Source: Biomphalaria glabrata (lineage: Eukaryota > Mollusca > Gastropoda > Planorbidae). From it: a DNA stretch of 64,000 nt. Shown here one piece after another: positions 13,053-23,498 of this stretch. The notes below the pieces were generated by a model. That model was not told where the DNA came from, made no database searches, and worked only from the letters and a program-made list of their open reading frames with translations. Each line of letters starts with the position of its first letter. Position 1 is the stretch's first letter. The DNA lies in assembly GCF_947242115.1 (NCBI RefSeq), contig NC_074720.1, forward strand, positions 31,560,145 through 31,624,144, read 5' to 3'. The translations under genes and the position numbers were made by a program.

Positions 13053-16000
13053 GACAAGGAGAGGTGGGGAATGCTTTATTGTTCTGGTATGTCTTTAATG
13101 AGCCAACTCGTTCTCTCTTCGGCCTGTTGGCATTTAACCTTTAACCCAGTTCCCACTATTCTTAGAGAGTTATCTCCCACGACTGCTAGAATGCCAGATA
13201 ATGTTTCCTTTCTTTTTCTTATCAAAACGCTGGCGATGCCAAGATGGAACGAAATCATTTCTTTGATTCTCTCTTTTGACATTTGCAACTTTTTCCCCAG
13301 CTACATTATGTTGTTGTTGTTTTTTCAATACTGTACAATTAAAAAAATAAGAACATCTTATCGTTTAAATGAAAACAAATGCATCGAGGCTCTATTTTGA
13401 AATTTGGGAAAAAAATATTTAAATAAAAATCATAAATCTAGACTGTCTTTAGAACGTGTAGATCTAATATACACATTTAAAAACTATAGATTCCTTCTTT
13501 GAAATGGAACTATGTAGTAAGCTAGACATTAATATTGCAAAGATCCAAACAAAATAGCAGTGTTGTCATCTATCCCACGATGTGTTTAGCACGTCGCCCT
13601 TACAACTTATCTAACCAGCGATACTACAAAATATCAAATATAAATATATAGATGTATAAATAACCTCTAAATGAATTGTTGTTTTTTTTAATGTTTACCT
13701 ACCCGAGGTAAAAATAAATTTCAATCTATGAAATAATGAATCAAGTGATCTTTCTGGAATTGTAAATACAATGTGCCAAGCAGCATGTCTTTAGGATCGA
13801 AATTTCTGTTCGATATGATAATGAGAAGTTATCAAAATAAATTGATCACATTTATCTATGACGAAATTGTGAGGTAATAACATGAAGAGAAAAGGTCAAC
13901 TAAAAGGTTTTCCTAAAATACATATGACACATTGATTTAGTTCTTAATAATAAAGTTAAAAGAGTTTACTACACTCTATGAGGCAATTCATATTTTTTTA
14001 ATATGGGAAAATATTCTATTAGAGTCCAGTGTTTCCCAAACTTTTTCCTTAACGGAACACTTCGCACATTTAGAGGATTTATCGGAACACTTTGGTTTTT
14101 TTTTAGAGAGATTAATTCACGCGGTGGCTTACTAGCTAATTACTCCAGTAGTTTGAGGAACACCTATTCAGACTTCGCGGAGCACTAGTGTTCCACGCAA
14201 CACAGTTTGGAAAACACTGTATTACAAATTCTAAACATTAAACTTAAGTTTATCAAACGTTAGCAACTGTAACGATGATTTTGGAAAACACTGTATTGCA
14301 ACTTCTAAACATTAAACTTAAGTTTATCAAACGTTAGCAACTGTAACGATGATTTTGTGTAGATCATAGGATGATGATTGCAATGGTCAGCTTCATAAAG
14401 GAGGGATGGATTGAAAGGAGGGATGGATTGAAAGGAGCTTTTTCAATGTTACTTGTTTCTATGTTTTTTTACAAATGAAACAAAAGAATAAACAAAACCG
14501 ATTTTATTTAATCCATTAAAATGAATTTTTACAAAGTTGTTGGTCTAAATATTTCAAATCTATAAGGGGAAGTAATCATCTCCCTTCTTATTATTTTAAG
14601 AATCGCTAAGACTTGAGATCAATTCAAAGGGAAGAGGGGCGAGGGAAATAAACTCTTTAAATCTCGCTCTTACATCAACTTAGTCTGCCCCCTTAGACGA
14701 ACATTTGAGACGTTACGGAAGAATTAATTAGATTGTTATCACTAGATCTAGTGGGGAAACAGCAAGACAGAAGGGAGATAATAATTAGGTTTGTTCCTAT
14801 TTACTGAGAGGCAACATTAAAAGAAGGAAACATTTTAAGGATAGCTACTAGATCTATTTCAGAACAGAAGATGTTGAACACATTTTAATAGAAATACAAA
14901 CTCACTTTATACACAAAACTGAAACGAAAATATAAAGCCAGCTATGACAATGCGTTTTAGTAAATTTTAAAGTATATAGTATATTAATGAACAAAATAGG
15001 CTTATGGTATATATTACTACCATAGACGACTACAATATACCAACAAGAAATAGAAAAAATAATACTTTTTTAAAACCAAAGCTTATCAAAGGAAAAATAA
15101 CCGCTAATCACTACCGTTTATCTTACATATAGTCCAAATACTTGAACAGTAATACACCACAGTAGCAGAAAGAAGGTCGAATGTGCAACAGCCCCTTGTG
15201 ATTACGGATGCCCAGCCTGTGACCGCAGCTGTGTATCAAGCATTGGCCTCTTTAGTCACACAAGAAGTTGCAAAGGGAAAATTGTATTTCACGCGACGTA
15301 AAATGCCACAGACTTTAACAGTAATAATACAATACCATAATCTAACCATAAGCATGACTCAGGGCCTAGTTGACACCAATAATTATAATATTGTACAATG
15401 CTGAGCTATCGATTGGTGAATTGAACTGTGATTTCCGTCTAAACATTTTCATGTTATCATCGTTATTATCATCACTATTATCTATTCCAGTTTGGGTAGG
15501 ATACAGAGGCTAAAATCCTCTTTGCAAAAGCTGAAAGTTTTTAGGCCGCGAGTCTGACCCCCCCCCCCCCTCCGCCAGACAGAACAGTGTACACTATTCT
15601 CATTCAGGCAGGTGAGAGGGAGCTCTTATTCAACTCAACCTGACAGTTTCAAGAAGAAAAGGAAGAAGAGGAAGAAGAAGAGGATGAGGATAACCATATT
15701 TTATACATCAATAAGGCCGTCATTAACTGCACTGCTAGTAAATCAATAATGTATTCTGGCTTTAAGCTTGACATTAATTTGTCATAAATCTATAATTAAA
15801 TGTAGCATTAATTTGTTTTTGTACATCAGTAAAAGTTTATCTTTAGTTTTTCATTAGTTCCACCGTTAAGTCTATCAGAAGTTTCTCTGTCACTGAACGA
15901 GACAAACGTTTAAATTCTGTCAGAACTTCGTTTTTCACAACGCAGACATACGCAGAGCCTAACAAACACACAGCATATCAGTACACATAACACCGACCTA

Positions 16001-19000
16001 CAGGCTACACCACATGACACAAAACACACACAGACACACCTTATAACAACATACGACAAGGCTTACACACAACATACATAAACGCACACATATTAACACA
16101 TAAAACACATACACACACACACGATCTAATTTCATATGTAGCATTTTTTGTTATTCTGATCTTTTTTTTTTTTTAAAGAAACCAAATCAGTGTGTGTGTG
16201 TTGTTATATTGCCTGCAGGTGAGTGTTGCAATGTGTGTATGTGTTTAACCTTTGCTCACATCAGATACAGAAACAATAAACCTTGAAAAGTTTGCGTGAA
16301 TCTCTCTCTCCCCCTCCCTCCCCGTCATTGTAAGTCTGAAGACCGCGTATGTTTATATTGAACGAGCGCTAACACTGATGTGTCAGACTCACTCGACACA
16401 TCCATCATTTGAAACAACACACATCTGTTTGTGCTTTGGTGTGTGTGAGCAACACAAACACACCTACAGATACGTTCACAGGGGAAGCTTTTCTTTTTTC
16501 TAATCAACAAGACTGCTTCTGTTAAGCTAACCCTCTTTCATATTGCCTGGTTCCAGGGTTTGAGCTACTAGCAGTAAGGGATGTCTGAGGAGGAGTTGTT
16601 CAGTGGTGTACTTTGGAATTGCAGTTAGAGATCAACTTGCTAAGGACAAAGTCTTTTTTTTTATACAATAGATGGTATATCATGGGTACATGACCTTAGT
16701 TGGGGAAAGTAAAGGCGGTTGGTCGTTATGCTGGCCACGTGACATCCTGCTCGCTAACCGTTGAGCAAAGAAACAGATGACCTCAACATTATCTGCCATA
16801 TAGATTGCAAAGTTGGAAGGGAAACTTTACTATTATATATGATGGGCATGTGTGGTATATATTGTAATAACCTCTTATCTACTAATTGTAAAGAATAATG
16901 GGAAATTGAAAGGTAGACCTCTACAATAGTGAGCTATAAGTCTTGGTGGATGAATGTACTTCAACGGAAAAGGAACTATTTCCCTTTCTAAATTTTATAA
17001 AGAAACTTCCTGTTTGCACAACTCTTGGGACCTTGACGCGTTGAACACGTGACAGCGAGAAACGAGTCCAGTTCAACCCTTCGAATCTCAATCAAACTAA
17101 TTATTAGGCGAATCATTTGACGTCTTCTTGCTAGTATCACAAATTTATGCAATTATTTGATATCTGTTTTTAAACAACAACAGATGCGCATTTACGTGTA
17201 TATTTAGAGTTTGTCCTACTACGATAGCAACTTAGAATTCATTAATATTTATATGTAAAGAACTTCACCAAAACCTATTTAAATATAAAATATACTTAAA
17301 AAGGAAACATTTGTTTTATTTTAGTGAACAAAAGGGAATCATTTTTTTGCATAAATAAATGCATAGCTTACTTTTGATTACAAAAATCTCAGCATTAATA
17401 GACTTGCGCTTTTGGCCATCTGGCGGGTCAGGAGCAGACGTGACCTGCCCCTCCTCAATCACGCTTTTTCCTTCTTATTTCTCACATCACCATTAGGGAA
17501 GTACAAATGAAAGATTGAGATGAATACCAGATCTTCGTTTCTGGCTGGTGAAAGGTGGAAACAGCTGGACGAACGAGATTTGTTTCAGCGCAACACGACA
17601 GACTATTTAGCCTCTCAACCTTCCTGGCAGACTCTCGCCTACACGATGGCCAGGAAACCTAGCCATCAGAGCAAAGCTTAAACCTTAATAAGACAGCGCG
17701 TAGACTGACAACATAGCAATCATATCAAAGCAGTTATTTTGTTATTGTTTTTTGTTTTTTTTTTTAATTTTGTTTCTTTTTTTTTTTAATTCCTACAATT
17801 AACTTGCATTCTCTTCATGCGTGGAAGGGTAAAATTGGACGGAAAAAAAAATGATTGTATATTTATCAATATTATTTCGAAAACAATTCTAACGTTATGT
17901 AACGATGTTACTGGACATAGGACAGTTTGTATCTATCTATGTGAGGAAAAAAAATCACAGGCTAATAGACTACATAGTTTATGACGAGTTTTAACACATT
18001 ATTTTTTTTTCTGAAATATTTAATCTTCGTCAACTTAAAACTGGTTTATGTATTTTTATTACGCGGTCAAAGAAAGTAAAAAAAAAACAACACGTCTTAA
18101 AGTAGGGATAGATGATTTGTGTTCATATTACTTGTTTTTCTTCCTGAAATAAGCGCAAAATATCTTATTGTTAAAGTAAAAACACGTGTCTTCCAAAAAT
18201 GACATATATATAAATAGGATTTAATTTTAACAATGATTAAAACTTATAAGTTTTTTTTTTTTGATGCGTGGCTAATTTGTCCAAACAAGCAAACAATAAA
18301 AACTTATTTAAAAAACAAAATTATATGCGTAAAATAACTGCACATTTACAGTAACATAACTAAACACAGGAAGAGTTATTTCCTTTTTTCTATATCAAAC
18401 AAAATTAGTTTAATTAATCGGTTAATTTTTTGATTGATTCGTGTTTTGTTAGGGACAATGAATAACTGCAAAGTTTCGACTTGATCCGAGACTGGGAAGT
18501 GGAAGAACTAACGTGTACAATATTTACAGCAGACAGACGGAGTGAGTTGATATATGCTTTGTAAACATAGGCCTAACCATAATTATATGTGGAAAAAATA
18601 TATATTGTCTTGTAGAACAAAGGTGTGTGTATAAATAACAAAACTGTTTGTAAAAACAATAAATAAATAATGTCACTCATCAAATCATGTTTAAAACCTT
18701 CCCATTAACAATCTAAAAATATATAATAAAAGCTGCACTGGCTTTTGAATTCATCTACAGTTCTCTTAAGGAGATCAAGATCACCTTTCGTTCGTCGCGA
18801 ATTCTACAGCGCGCAGGCTACAAGTGGCTCTGTACGTCCAGGTATGTCTCGGGAATTTCTCGCAATGTTAGGACTTGAAGACGTTGGCCCTATTAAGTTA
18901 GGACTTGAAGACGTTGGCCCTATTAAGTTAGGACTTGAAGACGTTGGCCCTATTAAGTTACGACTTGAAGACGTTGGCCCTATTAAGTTAGGACTTGAAG

Positions 19001-22000
19001 ACGCTGGCCCTATTAAGTTAGGACTTGAAGACGTTGGCCCTATTAAGTTAGGACTTGAAGACGATGGCCCTATTAAGTTAGGACTTGAAGAGGTTGGCCC
19101 TATTAAGTTAGGACTTGAAGACGCTGGCCCTATTAAGTTACGACTTGAAGACGTTGGCCCTATTAAGTTAGGACTTGAAGACGTTGGCCCTATTAAGTTA
19201 GGACTTGAAGACGCTGGCCCTATTAAGTTAGGACTTGAAGACGTTGGCCCTATTAAGTTAGGACTTGAAGACGTTGGCTCTATTAAGTTACGACTTGAAG
19301 ACGTTGGCCCTATTAAGTTACGACTTGAAGACGTTGGCCCTATTAAGTTAGGACTTGAAGACGCTGGCCCTATTAAGTTAGGACTTGAAGACGCTGGCCC
19401 TATTAAGTTAGGACTTGATCTCATTGGCCCTATTAAGTTACGACTTGAAGACGTTGGCCCTATTAAGTTAGGACTTGAAGACGCTGGCCCTATTAAGTTA
19501 GGACTTGAAGACGCTGGCCCTATTAAGTTAGGACTTGATCTCATTGGCCCTATTAAGTTACGACTTGAAGACGTTGGCCCTATTAAGTTAGGACTTGAAG
19601 ACGTTGGCCCTATTAAGTTAGGACTTGAAGACGTTGGCCCTATTAAGTTAGGACTTGAAGACGTTGGCCCTATTAATTTAGGACTTGAAGACGCTGGCTC
19701 TATTAATTTAGGACTTGAAGACGCTGGCCCTATTAAGTTAGGACTTGAAGACGTTGGCCCTATTAAGTTAGGACTTGAAGATGTTGGCCCTATTAAGTAA
19801 GGACTTGAAGATGTTGGCCCTATTAAGTTACGATTTGAAGACATTGGCCCTATTAAGTTAGGACTTGAACACGTTGGCCCTATTAAGTTAGGACTTGATC
19901 TCATTGGCCCTATTAAGTTAGGACTTGATCACGTTGGCCCTATTAAGTTAGGACTTGATCTCATTGGCCCTATTAAGTTAGGACTTGATCTCATTGGCCC
20001 TATTAAGTTAGGACTTGAAGACGCTGGCCCTATTAAGTTAGGACTTGAAGACGTTGGCCCTATTAAGTTAGGACTTGAAGACGCTGGCCCTATTAAGTTA
20101 GGACTTGAAGACGTTGGCCCTATTAAGTTAGGACTTGAAGACGCTGGCCCTATTAAGTTAGGACTTGAAGACGTTAGCCCTATTAAGTTAGGACTTGAAG
20201 ACGCTGGCCCTATTAAGTAAGGACTTGAAGATGTTGGCCCTATTAAGTTAGGACTTGAAGACGCTGGCCCTATTAAGTTAGGACTTGAAGATGTTGGCCC
20301 TATTAAGTAAGGACTTGAAGATGTTGGCCCTATTAAGTTACGATTTGAAGACATTGGCCCTATTAAGTTAGGACTTGATCACGTTGGCCCTATTAAGTTA
20401 GGACTTGATCTCATTGGCCCTATTAAGTTAGGACTTGATCACGTTGGCCCTATTAAGTTAGGACTTGATCTCATTGGCCCTATTAAGTTAGGACTTGATC
20501 TCATTGGCCCTATTAAGTTAGGACTTGATCACGTTGGTCCTGTTAAGTTAGGACTTCATCATGTTGGCCCTATTAAGTTACGACTTGAGGACGTTGGCCC
20601 TATTAAGTTAGGACTTGAAGACGCTGGCCCTATTAAGTTAGGACTTGAAGATGTTGGCCCTATTAAGTAAGGACTTGAAGATGTTGGCCCTATTAAGTTA
20701 CGATTTGAAGACATTGGCCCTATTAAGTTAGGACTTGATCACGTTGGCCCTATTAAGTTAGGACTTGATCTCATTGGCCCTATTAAGTTAGGACTTGATC
20801 ACGTTGGCCCTATTAAGTTAGGACTTGATCACGTTGGTCCTGTTAAGTTAGGACTTCATCATGTTGGCCCTATTAAGTTACGACTTGAGGACGTTGGCCC
20901 TATTAAGTTAGGACTTGAAGACGTTGGCCCTATTAAGTTAGGACTTGCTCATGTTGGCCCTATTAAGTTACAGTGCTGAAAAACAAGGTGCTTGAGATGA
21001 AACAAGAATAGAAACGGGGTAGAACAAAATACGTGGCCTGCACGTGGGAAACCCGTGTCTATGCTCGCATACACACTTTCTCTATATGTGTGTGTGTGTT
21101 CATGTGTGTGTATAGAAAGAAAAACGGGGTATTTGGTTACGTGTCTAAAAAGAAGTTCTTAAGGTATGGGCTTGAACTCAAAAGTTTCTATCACATCTAG
21201 TTGTCGAGCGTGAGTTGAAGAAGCAGAGGGTTGCGCCACAGAAACACTATTGAGGACGGCAAAGAAATGAAAAAGTTGGCAAGTGGCACTAGGCAACATC
21301 TTTGGTTTCTTTCTTCTTTATAACGTTCTCACAACATCGGGTTCAACGCATCATAACGTCATTTACTGCCAATCATGTCGTTTTTTTGAAATACCACCCA
21401 GAGATAACGTGGGGAAAAGGGAGAGGGGGGGGGGCTATGTTGTATTGCTAATATTACATTGAAGCAGATTCTGCTGAATAGGTAAAACAAAGAAGGGAGT
21501 GAGAGAGAAAAGGTGAGGCAGTCTACAAGAGATCTCACATCTCACTCCATTCCATTTTGTTATGTCTATAGGAATTTCATTGACATGCAGGGACATCCAA
21601 AGAATATAAAATCCAGCAATAAGATGGCTCATGGTCCTATTCATAAAACTTTGTATAAATATAGATTATTCTATTTTAAAAATTGCGGTCCGACTTATTA
21701 ATTACAAATATAAGTTTAAGAATTTAGTAAAGTCTATATTAAAAGATCATTTATCAATTAAACTCATTTTTACAAAGCTTTTATCAACTCATTCCATCTA
21801 GTACAATTTTGTACACGTTAGTTCTCCCACACCCATTCTCAGATGAAGTTTAAACTTTAGGCAATTATTTATTGCACCTAACAAAACATGAATCAATTAA
21901 AAAAACAACAACTATTAAGCCAATTAAATACTGGTAAATAATTTATTTGCTAGTTAATGAGTTTGTATTAAGAGATATGGCTAAATATGTGGGGTATTGT

Positions 22001-23475
22001 CCCTTAGATAATTCTCAGATCATACACAATTATTTATTGTACCTAACAAAAACCGAATCAATAATATTCTTATGGGTTAGTGTTCATTATGTTTTTCAGC
22101 TTAGAGAGTGTGTATTTTATTGAAGAAAAAAATAATAGTATGCAATAGTTTAATGTTTTATCTTATTGAGAGAAAGAAAAAAGAATTATGTCTTGATCTG
22201 GTCGATCATGTTAATTGGAGACTTAAATTCTGCTTAGTTATTGGCTTTCTTGGCTGATTTAGGCAAAACGTTCTATGCTCTGATGGCACTGTGTGAAAAA
22301 GAGAATTAATATGAATTCCACCTGGTATATTATATAAAAACTGTGATTTATCTTTGTGTCTTTCTGAGTATTTTATTAGGTTGTGTATTTTTTTTATGTG
22401 TAAATTGTGTTTTAGATTTGTTATAAATTATTGCTACTTTTAAGTCTTCTATCCTGAAGTGTCTCTCCATTTAGTTATTTCCCTTATGGTGAATATTCAT
22501 TAGTAATTAATCTTCCGGCTCTATTTGGTGTCTGCTCAATAAAAAAAAAAATGTTTTCTTCAGTTGAAAACAGAAAACGCATATTCCAATATTGATATTC
22601 ATATATGATACTGTGTTAAGCGCTGGGCAGCATATTTATACTATTATTAATAGAGTGAAATCTGTGTGGTGCATTTGGTGAATTATTTTGGAGATTAGAG
22701 ATTGGGTATTTTTAGCAGTTAATTTTTTAGATGAGTGATGATAAAAACTATATAATAATAACAATAGTAAAAAAAAAATAGACTTAATAATAATAATTAC
22801 AATAATACTACCGACTTCAATACAATAAAATAGTGTGCATCATTATTACATCTTACATTTACCTTTAGGAACTAGAGTTTCCACAGCGTCCGACCAGTAA
22901 ATACCACTGAACAATTCATCAAAACTGGCTGAGGATCTGAACTCTGTCACTTGAGCTACACTTCCGGTCTGCTTTGGTTGCCTTAGAAACGTAGCATTGG
23001 CTACCTTTTGCTGCGATTCCTTTGAAACAGTATTACGTTGCGCCCTCAGGGAACCGTTTTTCACACCAGGCCTGGAGTTACCTTTTCTTTCTCGCTGGTT
23101 GAGCTCTTCCCTCCCTTCAGATGAGGACCGCTTCAGATCAGGTAAAGCCCACCTGAAGGAGGAGGAAGTGTCGGCGGGGGCGCCGTGTTTCCCCTTACCA
23201 GTGTTGTGACTGCGAATCAGGGCCAGGAAGTCACCACCCGTAACGTTTGATTGTTCTAAAGGATGCCGTGATCGCAGTTTATTGTCGGTGTCAAATGTTA
23301 AAGCAGTAAGGCCGACGCCCGGACTTGATGACATGATTCCGTGCCTGGGGCGCGTATATCTCGCGAACTCATCGCCCAGGGCGAGCAGAAGAAAGACGGC
23401 GCACGTCATTAGACACAAAGCGCCCAGGATGGACGTCTTGATACGGCAGAGCTGATAGATGCGGCAAGTCCACAT
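5716..23475 (-). CDS. fjx1: four-jointed (FJX1-like) Golgi kinase, six coding exons
   Basis: Four-jointed is a type II Golgi kinase that phosphorylates cadherin repeats of Fat and Dachsous in planar polarity and growth control. Coding exons on the minus strand are 23475-22863, 11990-11814, 11430-11238, 10841-10608, 9021-8845 and 5989-5716. Phases match at every junction and the sum is 1,668 nt (555 residues plus stop). Residues 11-33 form a signal anchor. A low-complexity stem follows, then 'GIYWSDAVETLVPKG' and the Fj signatures 'ERCGRQKNGFATFGDGSKMC', 'QWGTMILFDYLTGNYDR' (Asp398, Asp405) and 'VDNESG' (Asp444-Asn445-Glu446, the DNE motif tied to activity in fly Fj). The C-terminus has 'LLQ.MC.F' and 'IQWIRYC'. 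Length lies between human FJX1 (about 437) and fly Fj (about 583). An in-frame TGA three codons before the ATG fixes the start. The exon opens at an acceptor at 23498, implying an upstream 5'-UTR exon. Intron 2 uses a GC donor. Confidence 0.9.
6661..7215 (+). repeat. dispersed repeat family A, copy 2
   Basis: The best-preserved copy. It opens 'TTTTTAGCGGCCCCCGAAAG', continues 'GACGCAATTAGTTTTGTG', 'TCTGTCCGTC' repeats and 'TCTCGTAAACTAGAAAAGAT', and ends in the tail shared with copy 1 ('ATAATTTAAAAC', 'ATAAAACAATT'). Lies in the last fj intron. Confidence 0.65.
7440..7610 (+). repeat. dispersed repeat family C, copy 2
   Basis: Shares 'TTTAATTCTGATGTTCTTTC', 'CCTGCCTGGGTGGAC', 'CTTCGGGGGCCGATTTT' and 'CACACAAACTGTCTTTGT' with the copy at 55974. 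Ends in a T-rich tail. Lies in the last fj intron. Confidence 0.6.
8845..9021 (-). other. fjx1: fj coding exon 5 (DNE motif exon)
   Basis: Opens after acceptor TTGCAG with one base completing Arg406. Carries 'GGAKLWMVDNESGFLEAYDL', the region aligned with the metal-binding DNE motif of Fj. Closes in phase 2 at a GTTAGA donor. Listed separately because it anchors the family call. Confidence 0.88.
9350..9480. repeat. two-copy tandem duplication, unit about 58 bp
   Basis: 'TGACAAGGATAAACAACC' occurs twice with similar flanks ending in 'GGTGGT.AT.AT'. Intronic in fj; no further copies seen. Confidence 0.55.
9655..9800 (-). repeat. SINE-like element with tRNA-like box, copy 1
   Basis: Shares 'TCAGAGTTGAAGATA', 'CCTCCCGCA.GACGACGGG' and 'GGGCAGGGT.TGAACC' with 30905-31070. 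The 'GGTATGAACCCTGGACC' block resembles a Pol III B box. Orientation is uncertain. Confidence 0.45.
10131..10322. repeat. 48-bp tandem repeat, four identical copies
   Basis: Units begin at 10131, 10179, 10227 and 10275 and appear identical. Because 48 is a multiple of three the minus strand stays open and reads 'KTILVNSTVDLLDIYL' four times, which accounts for the open frame here. It sits in the intron between fj coding exons 4 and 5. Confidence 0.9.
10608..10841 (-). other. fjx1: fj coding exon 4
   Basis: Encodes 'RVFMPEPILKALKTNVPVS' through 'LALVQWGTMILFDYLTGNYD'. The second block closely matches the 'LVQWSDLI.FDYLTAN.DR' motif of FJX1. Strong acceptor (TATTAG) and donor (CAG|GTAAGT). Confidence 0.9.
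11238..11430 (-). other. fjx1: fj coding exon 3
   Basis: Encodes 'EVLSYWLSRYMELDNVPPVA' and onward to 'SMWIEDIDNTHYKT', matching the FJX1 'E.LSYYLARLLGL..VPP' region. Starts in phase 1 after TCATCAG and ends in phase 2 before GTAAAT. Confidence 0.88.
11812..11820 (-). promoter_or_regulatory. GC-type splice donor (GC-AG intron) of fj
   Basis: The exon end reads ATTCAAG|GCAAGT. No GT lies at the position required by the frame, and the next exon (TCATCAG|GT) fits only this phase. Apart from the C, the donor is a perfect consensus, as usual for GC donors. Confidence 0.75.
11814..11990 (-). other. fjx1: fj coding exon 2
   Basis: Encodes 'VGQYEADQWIKKCGHLNIKH' and then the CGR..N..F.DG...C.RY motif of Fj, ending 'RFIQG', which matches FJX1 'EQIQGE'. 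Acceptor TTACTCAG at 11991. Confidence 0.9.
12160..12385 (+). mobile_element. LINE C-terminal fragment
   Basis: Plus-strand frame reads 'RRRGRQRKRWEENIKEWTGL' followed by 'LRQKTEREKWRKTVDESC' and a stop. This is the characteristic end of many invertebrate LINE polyproteins ('KRWEDNIKEWTG'). The 5' part is gone. It lies in the first coding intron of fj. Confidence 0.75.
14215..14360. repeat. tandem duplication, unit about 73 bp
   Basis: 'CTAAACATTAAACTTAAG' and the following 40 bases ('ATCAAACGTTAGCAACTG') occur at 14231 and again at 14304. A 19-bp 'GAGGGATGGATTGAAAG' duplicate follows near 14401. Confidence 0.8.
16696..16830 (+). repeat. 3' part of tRNA-derived SINE
   Basis: Contains 'TTAGTTGGGGAAAGTAAAGG', 'CGGTTGGTCGTTATGCTGGC', 'GTGACATCCTGCTCG' and 'ATTATCTGCCATATAGATTG'. 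This is the body of the same SINE that is complete at 29072. The tRNA head is missing. Confidence 0.75.
18871..20970 (+). repeat. 30-bp minisatellite, 70 units (2,100 bp)
   Basis: The unit GGACTTGAAGACGTTGGCCC + TATTAAGTTA repeats with no indel over 70 units. Variants cluster at the start (GG or CG) and at unit positions 9-14 (GAAGACGT, GAAGACGC, GATCTCAT, GATCACGT). Higher-order blocks recur: a TAA-ending unit followed by 'GGACTTGAAGATG' and then 'CGATTTGAAGACATT' starts at 19801, 20311 and 20671, i.e. 17 and 12 units apart. Since 30 is divisible by 3, both strands stay open: plus 'GLEDVGPIKL', minus 'NLIGPTSSSP'. It lies inside the first coding intron of fj, so I do not call it a gene. Confidence 0.97.
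21768..22075 (+). repeat. dispersed repeat family B, copy 2
   Basis: 'TTTACAAAGCTTTTATCAAC', 'TTCTCCCACACCCATTCTC' and 'CAATTATTTATTGCACCTAAC' are shared with copies 3 and 4. The copy is degraded. Confidence 0.55.
22195..22420 (-). mobile_element. LINE 3'-end fragment, degraded
   Basis: Minus-strand blocks match the LINE tail family at 33345: the 'AGGCAAAACGTTCTATGCTC' region and 'ATCTTTGTGTCTTTCTGAGT'. No long frame remains. Confidence 0.45.
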
Positions 23476-23498
23476 CACTTGTCATTAGGATCTCGGGT
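22863..23498 (-). other. fjx1: fj first coding exon (stem and signal anchor)
   Basis: Begins after a strong acceptor (TTTTTTTCTCGCAG) at 23498, with 23 nt of 5' UTR containing an in-frame TGA, then the ATG at 23475. It encodes the cytosolic tail, the membrane anchor 'ILGALCLMTCAVFLLLALG', a basic, Ser-rich luminal stem and the first Fj-like block. It ends in phase 1 at GTAAAT. Confidence 0.85.

Larger units (their letters stand above)
12386..18740. other. fj intron interior, no gene seen
   Basis: Apart from the simple repeats and the SINE tail listed separately, I see no exon-like segment with splice support. There are (GA)n at 12961-13048, CA-rich tracts at 16010-16130, a C run near 15560, and many T/A runs around 17740-18260. 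The short open frames at 12999-13400 and 15183-15404 are unsupported. Confidence 0.4.

Noticed and set aside
15183-15404. 73-codon plus-strand frame
   Set aside because: Starts at a non-ATG, lies within an intron of fj, has no splice support and no recognisable motif.
18745-19904. Long open frames on both strands (351 and 366 codons) over the minisatellite
   Set aside because: They exist because the 30-bp unit is a multiple of three and lacks stops. They lie within an fj intron and have no splice or domain support.
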